From NCBI RefSeq assembly GCF_017104565.1, contig NZ_JAAGPD010000003.1, forward strand, positions 248,001 to 312,000: 64,000 nucleotides of DNA, written 5' to 3'. The translations under genes were made by a program, and so were the position numbers. Under the pieces are notes generated by a model, which ran no database searches, was not told the origin of the DNA, and was given only the letters and a program-made list of their open reading frames with translations. The stretch is from Paraburkholderia sp. Tr-20389 (lineage in GTDB: Bacteria; Pseudomonadota; Gammaproteobacteria; Burkholderiales; Burkholderiaceae). Numbering within the stretch: the stretch's first letter is position 1; each line of letters starts with the position of its first letter. Below, one piece after another: positions 50,497 to 59,245 of the stretch.

Positions 50497-51453
50497 TCAC
50501 ATCGTGATGACGACGCGTCCGCGGGTGCCGCCCGCGACGGCCGTATAGGCGTCGCGGGCCTGGTCGAGCGGGAAGGTTTGCGCGATCGACGGCGCCTGCA
50601 ATGCGCCGCTGTCGAACACCTCAGCCAGTTCCGTCATCAGGCGGGCGAAGTCCGCGACGCCGAGCTTGGCGCTGTCGGCGCCGAACAGTTGTGTCTCGTT
50701 GTGATAGAAGTCGATCAGATCGAAATCCACGCGCCGCTTGCCCGTTGCGCTGATCTCGACGACGCGTCCGCGCCACTTCGCGAGCTTCAGCGCCGTTTCG
50801 AACGCGACACCGCCGACGGCGTCGTACACGACATCCGCGCCGCCGAGTGCCTTCACGCGTTCGGCGGCGTGTTCGTCGAGCGGCACATAGTGGTCGAGCA
50901 GGCGGCCGGCGGGCGAGTCCGCGTCCGGCTCGCGGCGATCCACCGCGATCACCTGACAGCCGCGCGACTTCGCGATCTGCACGACCGCGCCGCCGACGCC
51001 GCCGCTCGCGCCGATCACGGCAACCGTTTCGCCCGCGACCAGCTTGGCGTAGTCGACGGCGCCGAGCCATGCGACCACGAAGTTCACGCCGATCGCCGCT
51101 GCCTGTTCGTGCGTGAGCGCACGCGGCTTGCGTGACAACGCGCCGACGGGAATCCGGATGAACTGCGCGTGCGTGCCGTCGCGTGTGAAGCCGATGTCGC
51201 CGCCCGTGCCCCATACTTCTACGCCGACCCACTCGGCAGGGCCGTCGACCACGACGCCGCTGAAGTCGCGGCCGGGAATGCGCGGCAAGGTCGTATGAGC
51301 GAAGTGGCCCGACAGGTTCTTGACATCGCTCGGATTCACCGAGGCCGCTCTTACCTGCACGACGGCGCTGTCGGCGTCGGCGGCGGGTGTCGGCAGATCG
51401 ACGAAGTCGAGGACTTCGGGGCCGCCAAAAGAGTTGAACTGGATCGCTTTCAT
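50497..51453 (-). CDS. Zinc-independent quinone oxidoreductase-like MDR protein
   Basis: The 318-residue NADPH-binding medium-chain reductase has an N-terminal GroES-like domain (VRAASVNPSDVKNLSGHF, PRIPGRDFSGVVVDG) and a Rossmann domain with AVIGASGGVGGAVVQIAKSRG. It lacks the structural-zinc cysteines of alcohol dehydrogenases. It probably reduces quinones or enones in the cytoplasm. The ATG at 51453 has AGGAGC just upstream. It precedes XapX on the same strand. Confidence 0.9.
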   Translation of the reverse strand: MKAIQFNSFGGPEVLDFVDLPTPAADADSAVVQVRAASVNPSDVKNLSGHFAHTTLPRIPGRDFSGVVVDGPAEWVGVEVWGTGGDIGFTRDGTHAQFIRIPVGALSRKPRALTHEQAAAIGVNFVVAWLGAVDYAKLVAGETVAVIGASGGVGGAVVQIAKSRGCQVIAVDRREPDADSPAGRLLDHYVPLDEHAAERVKALGGADVVYDAVGGVAFETALKLAKWRGRVVEISATGKRRVDFDLIDFYHNETQLFGADSAKLGVADFARLMTELAEVFDSGALQAPSIAQTFPLDQARDAYTAVAGGTRGRVVITM

Positions 51454-51583
51454 TGCCGCTCCTGCGGAATCTGTCGTATGAACGCAAGTCTAGGTGACCG
51501 GTGCGACGGCGTTCAGACAAGTGCTTTCGAATATCGGACAGCGCGTCGCGCGGGTTCGGAAAGGCTGACTCGGGGAACCGTGG

Positions 51584-52318
51584 ATGGATCGCAAGAAGAC
51601 AGATTTGCTCGGCGTGGACGGCTGCAAAGGCGGCTGGTACGCGGTCCGGCAGCACGCGCGAACGGGCGCGATCGAAACGCGGGTGTGCGAGTCGTTTGCC
51701 GCGCTGCTCGCTTGGGCGCAGGCGCCCGCCATCATTGCCGTCGATATGCCCATCGGTCTTTCATCGACGGGATTTCGCACGTGCGATGCCGAAGCGCGGA
51801 GGCGTCTGCATTGGCCGCGCAGCGCGTCGGTGTTTCAGACGCCCGTGCGTCAAACGCTGGCTGCCGAGGACTATCAACAGGCCTGCGCGCTCAACCGCGA
51901 AGCAACGGGCAAAGGCATTTCTCAGCAGGCGTTCAACATTCTGCGCAAGATCGCCGAAGTCGATGCGGCATTGCATCGTGACCCGCGTGATGCCTCGCGT
52001 GTATTCGAAGTTCACCCCGAGCTTGCGTTCATGCAGCTTCGCGTCGAGCGAGAGGGCGGCGAAGCGACGGGACTCGTAGAAGGAAAAACGAAAGAAGCGG
52101 GGCATGCGAAACGTAAAGCGTTGCTCGCCCCGGTCTTTGGCGCCGTGTTGCAGACCGCGCTCGACGAACGTTTCGCGCGGCATGTGCAGAAAGACGACGT
52201 GCTCGATGCGTTCGCGGTGCTGTGGAGTGCGCGCCGCATCGCTTCGGACAGCGCAGTGCGGCTGCCCGCTGAAGAACCACGCGACAGCGCCGGTCTGCCG
52301 ATGGTGATCCGCTACTAG
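51584..52318 (+). CDS. DUF429 family protein (RNase H-like fold)
   Basis: The 244-residue protein has the DUF429 features: GVDGCKGGWYAV at residues 10-21, IIAVDMPIGLSS, RSASVFQTPVRQ, VFEVHPELAFMQL and the C-terminal KDDVLDAFAVLWSARR. The acidic residues D12, D54 (in AVDMP) and D in DDVLDA are those of a ribonuclease-H-like site. No substrate is known. The start ATG at 51584 has only a weak GGGGAA ribosome-binding site. Confidence 0.88.
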   Translation: MDRKKTDLLGVDGCKGGWYAVRQHARTGAIETRVCESFAALLAWAQAPAIIAVDMPIGLSSTGFRTCDAEARRRLHWPRSASVFQTPVRQTLAAEDYQQACALNREATGKGISQQAFNILRKIAEVDAALHRDPRDASRVFEVHPELAFMQLRVEREGGEATGLVEGKTKEAGHAKRKALLAPVFGAVLQTALDERFARHVQKDDVLDAFAVLWSARRIASDSAVRLPAEEPRDSAGLPMVIRY

Positions 52319-52373
52319 GCACAAACACGAACGCGCGTTGCTGCGACCGGCAACAACGCGCGACGAAGCGCGC

Positions 52374-52667
52374 TTATTCCGCGCCGCGCACGATCCGCAG
52401 ATCGCGCTCCGCAGCGTTGCCCAATGCGGCCAGCGCCTTCTTGTATTCGGGGCTGTCGTAGGCTGCGACGGCCTGCTCGTACGTCGGGAATTCGATCACG
52501 ACGGTGCGCTCCTTCAAGCCCTGTTCGCGCGCTTCTTCGGCGGCGCCGCGCACGATGAACTTGCCGCCCGCCGCTGTGATCGCGGGCAGCGCCAGTTGCG
52601 CATAGGCGGCCAGCGCCGCTGCGTCGTTCGTCTTGCGGTAGGAGGTGACCCAGTATCCCTTGCTCAT
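52374..52667 (-). CDS. DUF1330 family protein
   Basis: The 97-residue protein has the dimeric ferredoxin-like fold of DUF1330: GYWVTSYRKTNDAAALAAYAQ, then GGKFIVRGAAEEAREQG, RTVVIEFPTYEQAVAAYDSPEY. Its function is unknown. The ATG at 52667 has GAGGAAA upstream. It lies after the AraC gene on the same strand, with a 128-base gap. Confidence 0.92.
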   Translation of the reverse strand: MSKGYWVTSYRKTNDAAALAAYAQLALPAITAAGGKFIVRGAAEEAREQGLKERTVVIEFPTYEQAVAAYDSPEYKKALAALGNAAERDLRIVRGAE

Positions 52668-52795
52668 TTGATGTTTCCTCACAGTCACGTTGAAGGTTTG
52701 GCCACGGCGACGATGGCGCGGACCACGATGCGCGTCGCCGGCGACCACGATTCTCGCTCAACGGCAGCCGACGCGCTTGGCGGCATGCCGAAGCG

Positions 52796-53599
52796 TCACG
52801 ACTTTATCGCAGCCGATGCAGCCAGCGTCGCGTGCGGATCGAAGTCGGTCGGCGATGCGCCGAGTTCGCGACGGAACATGTCGCTGAAACTGCTCGGCAG
52901 ATAGCCGAGTTCGCGCGCGATGCTGCTGACGGGGCGTCCTTCGGCGAGCCCCGACACGGCGACGGCCAGTTGCACCTGGCGGCGCCATTCCGCGAAGCCG
53001 ATGCCCAGTTCGCGCGTGAAGAGCCGCGCCAGCGTCCGCACGCTCGCGCCCACGGCCGCGGCATGCTGTTCGAAGCCGATCGCATTCGACGGATTGTCGA
53101 TCACAGCGCGGCACAGCGCGTCGAGACGTCGGTCCGAGGCATCGGGCAACGGAATGCGCAGCGACGAGCGCGGCGCGTGCGTGAGTTCGAGCATCGCGAG
53201 CCGATACGCGGCGCTCAGATAGTCCTCGTCGCGCGTCTGCGCCTGCTCGTGCCCGGCGATCGACGCAATCAGCTCGCGCATCAGACCGTTGATCTCGAAC
53301 ACGTCGCTGCGCGCGCTCAGATGGCCGATGGCGCGTTCATGGAAATACAGATTGCGCATCTCGACGTCGCTCATCATGTGAATCGAGTGCTCGGTGCCCG
53401 CGGGCAGCCATACCGCGCGTTGCGGCGGAACGACGAGCGCCTCGCGTCCCGCTTCGACCCACATCACACCCGACACCGCATACAGCACCTGCGCCCACGT
53501 ATGCGAGTGCGGATCGATGCGCAGCCCGCGCGGATAGTGCCGCGCGAGCGAATGACCTTCGGCGGCGTCGTGCAGGACGGGTGGAGTCGCTTTCGTCAT
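52796..53599 (-). CDS. AraC-family transcriptional regulator
   Basis: The 267-residue protein has an N-terminal cupin-like sensor (IDPHSHTWAQVLYAVSGVMWVE, VPPQRAVWLPAGTEHSI). Its C-terminal double helix-turn-helix has ASVRTLARLFTRELGIGFAEWRRQVQL and IARELGYLPSSFSDMFRRELG. The ligand is unknown. It starts three bases after the stop of the iron permease-like gene, so it is in that operon. Confidence 0.92.
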   Translation of the reverse strand: MTKATPPVLHDAAEGHSLARHYPRGLRIDPHSHTWAQVLYAVSGVMWVEAGREALVVPPQRAVWLPAGTEHSIHMMSDVEMRNLYFHERAIGHLSARSDVFEINGLMRELIASIAGHEQAQTRDEDYLSAAYRLAMLELTHAPRSSLRIPLPDASDRRLDALCRAVIDNPSNAIGFEQHAAAVGASVRTLARLFTRELGIGFAEWRRQVQLAVAVSGLAEGRPVSSIARELGYLPSSFSDMFRRELGASPTDFDPHATLAASAAIKS

Positions 53600-53602
53600 G
53601 AC

Positions 53603-54070
53603 TCAAGGTGCGTCGCTGCGACGCTTGCCAGCGTCCTTGTCCGCATCGTCGTCGCTTTCGTCGATGAACGGCGAGTCGGTATCCTTGCCGCCCGAGCGCA
53701 GTTTGCCGCGCGCCTGTTCGGCCAGTTGCTCATAGCGCTTGCGAAAGCGCGTCAGATCCTTTTCATTCAGCTCTTCGAGATCGAGCAGCGCGTTATGCGC
53801 GCCGTCCAGCGCGCGGATCAGTTCGTCGAGCTTGATCTGCATCGCGGCCGTGTCGCGGTTCTGCGTGTTCTGGATCAGGAAGACCATCAGAAAGGTGACG
53901 ATCGTCGTCGACGTATTGATCACCAGTTGCCATGTATCGCTGAAATGGAACATCGGCCCGCTGACACCCCACACGACGACCAGCACCACGGCGATCACGA
54001 ACGTCGCCGGCTTGCCGGCCATCGTGGAGAGACCGGTCGAGAACTTCGAGAACCAGTTGTTGCTTGTCAC
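53603..54070 (-). CDS. Low-affinity iron permease-family membrane protein
   Basis: The 155-residue protein has two membrane helices (ATFVIAVVLVVVWGVSG and INTSTTIVTFLMVFLIQ), then the conserved NTQNRDTAAMQIKLDELIRAL of the family and a charged C-terminal tail. I start at the GTG at 54070, with AGGAGC six bases upstream. The family name derives from yeast Fet4; transport by the bacterial members is not established. It is followed directly by the AraC gene and is divergent from a WxPGHW protein. Confidence 0.88.
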   Translation of the reverse strand: MTSNNWFSKFSTGLSTMAGKPATFVIAVVLVVVWGVSGPMFHFSDTWQLVINTSTTIVTFLMVFLIQNTQNRDTAAMQIKLDELIRALDGAHNALLDLEELNEKDLTRFRKRYEQLAEQARGKLRSGGKDTDSPFIDESDDDADKDAGKRRSDAP

Positions 54071-54142
54071 TTGGCGCTCCTGTCGTGTGAAGACCAGCCT
54101 TGACGATACCGATTCGCTCGTGCCTGCGCCACCTTGCCTCGG

Positions 54143-54175
54143 GCCGCGAAAATTCCCGCGACGGATTTTCGCGGC
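54143..54175. promoter_or_regulatory. Perfect 11-bp inverted repeat in a divergent promoter region
   Basis: GCCGCGAAAAT (54143-54153) is the exact inverse of ATTTTCGCGGC (54165-54175), 11 bases apart. It lies between the divergent iron permease-like gene and the WxPGHW gene. It looks like an operator for a dimeric regulator. The AraC product of the left operon is a candidate but unproved. Confidence 0.55.
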
Positions 54176-54237
54176 TCGCGCGTTTAACCCTGAAACCGGC
54201 CACTTTCGGACCGGAAATCGAATCAAGGGAGAACGCC

Positions 54238-54540
54238 ATGAACAAGCACGAACTCGTGCGTCTGCTCGCGGCGGGCGTGGCCGCGCTGGGCGCGTCGGCG
54301 GCCTTCGCGCAGGCGGTGATCGTCGCGCCGATGGCGCCGCCTGCGCCGCGCACCGAAGTCGTTCCGCCGCCGCGCGCCGGTTACGCGTGGGATCCCGGCC
54401 ACTGGCGCTGGGCGGGCGGCCGCTACATGTGGGCGCCGGGTCACTGGCAGGCGACGCGGCCGGGGTATCGCTGGGTGCCCGGACATTGGATCGCGCATGG
54501 TCCGAACTGGCATTGGGTGCCGGCGCACTGGGCGGGCTGA
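54238..54540 (+). CDS. Secreted WxPGHW-repeat (YXWGXW-type) protein
   Basis: The 100-residue precursor has a signal peptide (cleavage near residue 25, AFA-QA) and a mature part made of aromatic repeats: AWDPGHWRW, MWAPGHWQA, RWVPGHWIA, HWVPAHWAG. This is the YXWGXW/WxPGHW repeat family, found in the envelope of proteobacteria with unknown function. AGGGAGAA precedes the ATG. It heads a group of envelope genes; a related repeat protein is at 59246. Confidence 0.88.
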   Translation: MNKHELVRLLAAGVAALGASAAFAQAVIVAPMAPPAPRTEVVPPPRAGYAWDPGHWRWAGGRYMWAPGHWQATRPGYRWVPGHWIAHGPNWHWVPAHWAG

Positions 54541-54559
54541 CGGGCGACAGGAGAGAGCG

Positions 54560-54664
54560 ATGAAGAAAGGATTGTTGCTGGCGTTGCTCGCGCTGCTGCT
54601 CGCGGGCTGTGTCGTAGTGCCGGGGCGGCCTTACTACTACCGGCCGGCCGTCGTCGTATATTGA
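54560..54664 (+). CDS. Very small lipoprotein (34 aa)
   Basis: The frame MKKGLLLALLALLLAGCVVVPG... has a classic lipoprotein signal with lipobox LLAGC (C17). The mature peptide of about 18 residues is rich in Tyr, Val and Pro. GGAGAGAGC precedes the ATG, 19 bases after the upstream stop. It could be anchored in the outer membrane. I do not know a function; such tiny lipoproteins are often missed in annotation. Confidence 0.75.
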   Translation: MKKGLLLALLALLLAGCVVVPGRPYYYRPAVVVY

Positions 54665-54819
54665 ACGGGCGCCGGCGGACCGCATCGAAGCGGTTCGCCG
54701 CGTTTCCGTAGAGTCTTCGATCAGAACAACAGGGAGCGACAGCAAGTGACGACAGAACACCTCGTCGCGAGAGATTCCGCGCGACGTGCGCGATCGGCGC
54801 AACCGGCTCAATCGGCGCG

Positions 54820-55416
54820 ATGTCCGGGCCGTACGTGGAGCCGCGCGCATTGAGCGAGCGCGATCCGGACGCGGAGCTGGTTGCGGGCGTCGGCAGGCAG
54901 GAGCCGGCCGCCGTTCGCACGCTCGTCGCGCGCAAGTTGCCGCGTCTGCTGGCGCTCGCCACGCGGATGCTGGGAGACCGTATGGAAGCGGAAGACGTCG
55001 CGCAGGAAGCGTTCATGCGTATCTGGAAGCAGGCGCCGCGCTGGCGCGAAGGCGAGGCGCGCTTCGACACGTGGCTGCATCGCGTGGCGCTGAATCTTTG
55101 CTACGACCGGCTGCGTGCGCATCGCGAAGAGCCCGCCGACGAACTGCCCGATACCGACGATCCCGCCGCCGCTCCCGATACGCAGCTCGAAGCGCAGTCG
55201 CGCGACGCGCGTGTGCGGGCCGCGCTCGCCGCGCTGCCGGCGCGCCAGCGCGAGGCGCTCGTGCTCAATTACTACCAGGAACTGTCGAACATCGAGGCGG
55301 CCGCGCTGATGGGCATTACCGTCGAAGCGCTCGAAAGTCTGCTGGCGCGCGCGCGGCGCAGTCTGCGCGCGCAACTGGCGGGCGACGATCCTGCCGGAAC
55401 GAGGACAAGGCGATGA
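54820..55416 (+). CDS. ECF RNA polymerase sigma factor (RpoE-like)
   Basis: The 198-residue protein has sigma region 2 (DRMEAEDVAQEAFMRIWKQAPRW, FDTWLHRVALNLCYDRLRA) and region 4 (LPARQREALVLNYYQELSNIEAAALMGITVEALESLLARAR). The ATG at 54820 is used; an out-of-frame GTG frame from 54746 to 54853 with a good GGAGCG site overlaps the start and may couple translation. It shares an ATGA overlap with the membrane protein downstream, which is therefore its likely anti-sigma factor. Confidence 0.92.
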   Translation: MSGPYVEPRALSERDPDAELVAGVGRQEPAAVRTLVARKLPRLLALATRMLGDRMEAEDVAQEAFMRIWKQAPRWREGEARFDTWLHRVALNLCYDRLRAHREEPADELPDTDDPAAAPDTQLEAQSRDARVRAALAALPARQREALVLNYYQELSNIEAAALMGITVEALESLLARARRSLRAQLAGDDPAGTRTRR

Positions 55417-55865
55417 CACCAGAGAGATTTCGCGCAATCGTCGATGCCTACGGCGCCGACGCCCGCCATTGGCCCGTAGCCGAACGCACGGCGGCGAGCG
55501 CGTGGGCGGACCAGCATCGCAGCGAGGCCGATGCGCTGCTCGCCGACGCCGCGCAACTCGACCTATGGCTCGCCGGCGATACCGTCGCTGCGCCGGATCC
55601 TTCGCTCGTCGAGCGCGTCGTCGCTTCGGCGCCTGCACGCCGCCGTTCGCGCCGACTGTCGCTGGCCTGGCCGGGCGGCCGCTTGCGGCGCGCGGGCTGG
55701 TGGTGGTCGGGCGCGGCCTTCGCAGGCGTGGGGCTGATCGGCGGCGTCGCGGGGGCGCTGGCGGTGTCGTTTTTCCTCGTAACGGGCAGCCCGTCGCCGG
55801 GACCCGAGTCTTCGTATCTGACAACTGGATTTGGCGGCACAGCCGCCGACTGGAGTGGTGAATGA
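55413..55865 (+). CDS. Single-pass membrane protein, putative anti-sigma factor
   Basis: The 150-residue protein has a cytoplasmic N-terminal half (MTPERFRAIVDAYGADARHWP...), one membrane helix (WWWSGAAFAGVGLIGGVAGALAV, about residues 99-121) and a short periplasmic tail. It has no zinc-anti-sigma HxxxCxxC motif. The ATGA overlaps on both sides place it in a coupled sigma / membrane / periplasmic sensor cassette. The anti-sigma role is inferred from this context and topology. Confidence 0.75.
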   Translation: MTPERFRAIVDAYGADARHWPVAERTAASAWADQHRSEADALLADAAQLDLWLAGDTVAAPDPSLVERVVASAPARRRSRRLSLAWPGGRLRRAGWWWSGAAFAGVGLIGGVAGALAVSFFLVTGSPSPGPESSYLTTGFGGTAADWSGE

Positions 55866-56395
55866 GCGGACGCGCCTGGAAGTTTCTGTTGGTCGGATCG
55901 CTGGTGCTCAATGTGTTCCTGATCGGCGGCGTGGCGGGCGGCGCGTATCAGTGGTTCGTCGCGCATGGCCGGACGACGACGGCAGCCGCCCAGCCTCAGC
56001 CGCGCGCGCTGCGTTTCGCGGCGGAAGAGCTGTCGGCGGATCGTCAGAAGCAGTTCGTCACGGCACTCAAGGATGCGCGCCGCGAAGCGCGCGACTATGC
56101 GCGCGAAGGCCGCGAAGAGCGGCGTGAGGTGCTGCGTCTGCTGGGTGCGCCGCAACTGGATCGCACGGCGCTCGACATGGCGCTGAGCCGTACACGTGAA
56201 GCCGATATCGCGTTGCGCTCGCGGGTCGAGCAGGGTGTGGCCGATTTCGCGGCGACCTTGTCGCCCGATGAGCGCGTGAAGTTCGCGGAAGGTTTGCGCG
56301 AGCGCGGGCAATGGCGGCTGCCGCAAACGCAGGCGCAGCGGCAGACCCCGCAGCGGCAGCAACAGGAACAGAACGAACAGCCGGCGAGCGAATGA
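55862..56395 (+). CDS. Periplasmic CpxP/ZraP-like (heavy-metal sensor-type) protein
   Basis: The 177-residue protein has an N-terminal membrane helix (FLLVGSLVLNVFLIGGVAGGAY) and a helical periplasmic domain. It carries two motifs close to the LTxxQ-like repeats of CpxP/Spy: LSADRQKQFVTAL and LSPDERVKFAEGL. The tail is Gln-rich and probably disordered. It may chaperone or sense envelope stress and adjust the anti-sigma/sigma pair upstream; this is inferred from position (ATGA overlap). Confidence 0.82.
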   Translation: MSGRAWKFLLVGSLVLNVFLIGGVAGGAYQWFVAHGRTTTAAAQPQPRALRFAAEELSADRQKQFVTALKDARREARDYAREGREERREVLRLLGAPQLDRTALDMALSRTREADIALRSRVEQGVADFAATLSPDERVKFAEGLRERGQWRLPQTQAQRQTPQRQQQEQNEQPASE

Positions 56396-56511
56396 TTTTT
56401 CTCGCTCGACGCAAAAAGCAGCGACGGAAAAGCGCCGCACGCTCCGTTTAACGCATATCGAACGACACACGACGGGCGGCCGCAATCGGCTTGCATCGGA
56501 GAGGAGTGAGC

Positions 56512-58017
56512 ATGGCGAATTCACCTGCTGCAATGACGGCGGCGCCGTTGAGCGCCGCCGCAATCGCGCTGAACCGGTTCGGTCTCGGCGCGCGTGCTGA
56601 TGACACGCCGCCCGCCGATCCGAAGAACTGGCTGCTCGCGCAGTTCGACGCCTATCAGCCGATGCCCGCCGCATGGGCTGCGCAGCCGACTTCGCTGGCG
56701 ATCGCCGCACAACTCGCCGATGAGCGCCAGCAGGCGATGGCGAGCGCGACGAACGCTACGAACGCCACGGCAAGCGGCGCGAACGCGAGCAGCCAGCCCA
56801 ACGCCGCCGCCAATCCCGACGACGCGCGCAAAGCCGCCCGCCAGGCAGCGAACAAGGCGGTGCGCATGGAATCGCGCGACACCTACCGCGCCGCCGTGAA
56901 TGCACGCGTTGCAAGCGCGCTGACGACGCCCGCACCTTTCGTCGAACGGCTGGTGCATTTCTGGGCAAATCACTTTGCCGTGTCGGTCGATAAAGGCGCC
57001 GTCGCGCCGTACGCGGGTGCATTCGAAGCGGAGGCGATTCGTCCGCATGTGCTCGGCCGCTTCGAAGACATGCTGGTCGCCGTCGAGCGTCATCCCGCGA
57101 TGCAGCTGTTTCTCGATCAGACGCGCTCGGTCGGTCCCGACAGCGTTGCCGCGATGCGCGCGGCGCAACGCAATCCGAACCGCAAGCAAGGCCTCAACGA
57201 AAACCTCGCGCGCGAAATCATGGAACTGCACACGCTCGGCGTGCGTAGCGGTTACACGCAGGACGACGTCACCGAGTTCGCACGTGCGATGACGGGCTGG
57301 AGCATTGCCGCCGCGCAAGGGCCGCAACCCGGCAACGCGCCGCCGGGCGCGTTCGTTTTCCGCGCGCCGCTGCACGAGCCAGGCACGCGGACCATCATGG
57401 GCCGCCGCTACGATCAACCCGGCGAAGCGCAAACGCTCGCGATCCTGCATGACCTGTCGACTGCGCCCGCCACCGCGACGCATATCGCGACCAAGCTCGC
57501 ACGCCACTTCGTGGCGGACAATCCGCCGCCCGATGTCGTCGATCGACTGGCGACGGCGTTCATGCGCAGCCGCGGCGATCTGCCGACGGTCTATCGCGCG
57601 TTGATCGGCAGCGCTGCCGCGTGGTCGCCCGTCGCCGTCAAGTTCAAGTCGCCGTGGGAGTGGACGATTTCGTCGTTGCGCGGTCTCGGCATGCGCGACC
57701 CGAACGACGGCGCGCGCGCCGTGCAGATGGCGCCCATTCTCACGCAGCTCGGCCAGCAGGTGTGGCGGCCCGGCTCCCCCGCCGGTTACGACGACATCGC
57801 CGCGAGCTGGGCCGCACCCGATGCGCTCGTGCGGCGCGTCGAGATTGCGCAGCGTTTCGCGGCGCGCGTCGGCGACCGGCTCGATGCGCGCTCGCTCGGC
57901 CAGACGCTGATGGCGGGTTCGCTCAGCGAGCCGACGCAGGTCGCCGTGTCGCGCGCGGAGAGCGCATCGACGGCGCTTGCGCTGCTGCTCGTTTCGCCCG
58001 ATTTCCAACGGAGATGA
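56512..58017 (+). CDS. DUF1800 family protein
   Basis: The 501-residue protein is of the DUF1800 family. It has an N-terminal LNRFGLGARADD, a long Ala/Asn-rich insert near residues 75-115, LVHFWANHFAVSVDKG, LNENLAREIMELHTLGV, and ALLLVSPDFQRR at the C-terminus. It pairs with DUF1501 here, as in many bacteria; the function is unknown and may involve secreted or surface proteins. The ATG at 56512 has GGAGAGGAG upstream. It follows the CpxP-like gene by 116 bases. Confidence 0.92.
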   Translation: MANSPAAMTAAPLSAAAIALNRFGLGARADDTPPADPKNWLLAQFDAYQPMPAAWAAQPTSLAIAAQLADERQQAMASATNATNATASGANASSQPNAAANPDDARKAARQAANKAVRMESRDTYRAAVNARVASALTTPAPFVERLVHFWANHFAVSVDKGAVAPYAGAFEAEAIRPHVLGRFEDMLVAVERHPAMQLFLDQTRSVGPDSVAAMRAAQRNPNRKQGLNENLAREIMELHTLGVRSGYTQDDVTEFARAMTGWSIAAAQGPQPGNAPPGAFVFRAPLHEPGTRTIMGRRYDQPGEAQTLAILHDLSTAPATATHIATKLARHFVADNPPPDVVDRLATAFMRSRGDLPTVYRALIGSAAAWSPVAVKFKSPWEWTISSLRGLGMRDPNDGARAVQMAPILTQLGQQVWRPGSPAGYDDIAASWAAPDALVRRVEIAQRFAARVGDRLDARSLGQTLMAGSLSEPTQVAVSRAESASTALALLLVSPDFQRR

Positions 58018-58019
58018 TC

Positions 58020-59186
58020 ATGCTCAGCCGCCGCAGTTTCATACGCGTCGCAGCCGCCGGCGCGGGCGCGATGCTCGTCGCGCCGCAGATGGTGTTCGCG
58101 CGGGCCGCGACCGACCGCCGCTTCGTGTTCGTGATCCAGCGCGGTGCCGCCGACGGCCTGAACATCGTCGTGCCGTATGCCGAGCCCGCCTACGCGACGC
58201 TGCGCGGCGCACTGACCGTCGACACGTCGGCGTCGAGTTCGACGAAGCTCGACGGCACGTTCGCGCTGCATCCGTCGCTCGTGCAGATCGGGCAGATGTA
58301 TGGCCAGCGCGAGGCGTTGTTCGTGCATGCGGTTGCGTCGCCGTATCGGGACCGCTCGCATTTCGACGGGCAGAACGTGCTGGAGACGGGCGGGACGTCC
58401 GCGTATCAGGTGAAGGACGGCTGGCTCAACCGGCTCGTCGGCATGATGCCGGGCATTGCCTCGACGACGCACGAAAACGCGATCGCGTTCGCGCCGACGG
58501 TGCCGATGGCGTTGCGCGGCAGCGCGAATGTCGCATCGTATGCGCCTTCCGGCTTGCCTCAAGCGCCGGACGACCTGCTCGCGCGCGTCTCTCAACTCTA
58601 CGAGCAGGACGCGCAACTGCGCCCGTTGTGGGAATCGGCGATGGCGGCGCGCGGCCTCGCGGGCGACGCGGGCGCGCGCCAGGACCCGGCGAGTCTCGGC
58701 AAGCTCGCGGCCGGCTTTCTGTCGCGCGACGACGGGCCGCGCATCGCGATGATCGAAACGGGCGGCTGGGATACGCACAGCGCGCAGATGCCGCGCCTCG
58801 CCGCGCAGTTGAAGGCGCTAGACACGATGCTCGCCGCCTTGCGCGACGGACTTGGGGCCGCCTGGAGCAAGACGACGGTGCTGGTCGCCACCGAATTCGG
58901 ACGCACGGCGGCAGCGAACGGGACGGGCGGCACCGACCATGGTACGGCGTCGGTCGCGATGGTGATCGGCGGCGCGGTGGCGGGCGGGCGCGTGGTCGCA
59001 GACTGGCCGGGCTTGCGAAACGGCGACCTGTACGAAGGACGCGACCTGAAGCCAACGGCGTCGCTCGATGGGCTGATTACGGGCGTCGCGAGCGAAAGCC
59101 TGGGACTCGATCCGCATCGCACCGCGCGCACGCTGTTCGCACAGGCTGGCAATGCGCAGCCGATGACAGGCCTCATCCGCGCGTAG
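58020..59186 (+). CDS. DUF1501 family protein with Tat-type signal
   Basis: The 388-residue protein begins MLSRRSFIRVAAAGAGAML, a twin-arginine signal, and has the DUF1501 pattern of sulfatase/alkaline-phosphatase-like fold: FVIQRGAADGLNIVVPY, SHFDGQNVLETGG, ETGGWDTHSAQMPRL, VATEFGRTAAANGTGGTDHG. The start at 58020 has GGAG six bases before it; an ATG two codons earlier overlaps the DUF1800 stop. It is exported folded to the periplasm and co-translated with DUF1800. The substrate is unknown. Confidence 0.92.
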   Translation: MLSRRSFIRVAAAGAGAMLVAPQMVFARAATDRRFVFVIQRGAADGLNIVVPYAEPAYATLRGALTVDTSASSSTKLDGTFALHPSLVQIGQMYGQREALFVHAVASPYRDRSHFDGQNVLETGGTSAYQVKDGWLNRLVGMMPGIASTTHENAIAFAPTVPMALRGSANVASYAPSGLPQAPDDLLARVSQLYEQDAQLRPLWESAMAARGLAGDAGARQDPASLGKLAAGFLSRDDGPRIAMIETGGWDTHSAQMPRLAAQLKALDTMLAALRDGLGAAWSKTTVLVATEFGRTAAANGTGGTDHGTASVAMVIGGAVAGGRVVADWPGLRNGDLYEGRDLKPTASLDGLITGVASESLGLDPHRTARTLFAQAGNAQPMTGLIRA

Positions 59187-59245
59187 TTCGCACAAGCCGA
59201 TTTAACAATTACGCCATCAGGCGATTACACAGGGAGAGGATCTCG

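Noticed and set aside
50302-51135. A 277-codon plus-strand frame opposite the quinone oxidoreductase and XapX genes
   Set aside because: The oxidoreductase and XapX have clear family motifs on the minus strand; this frame has none.
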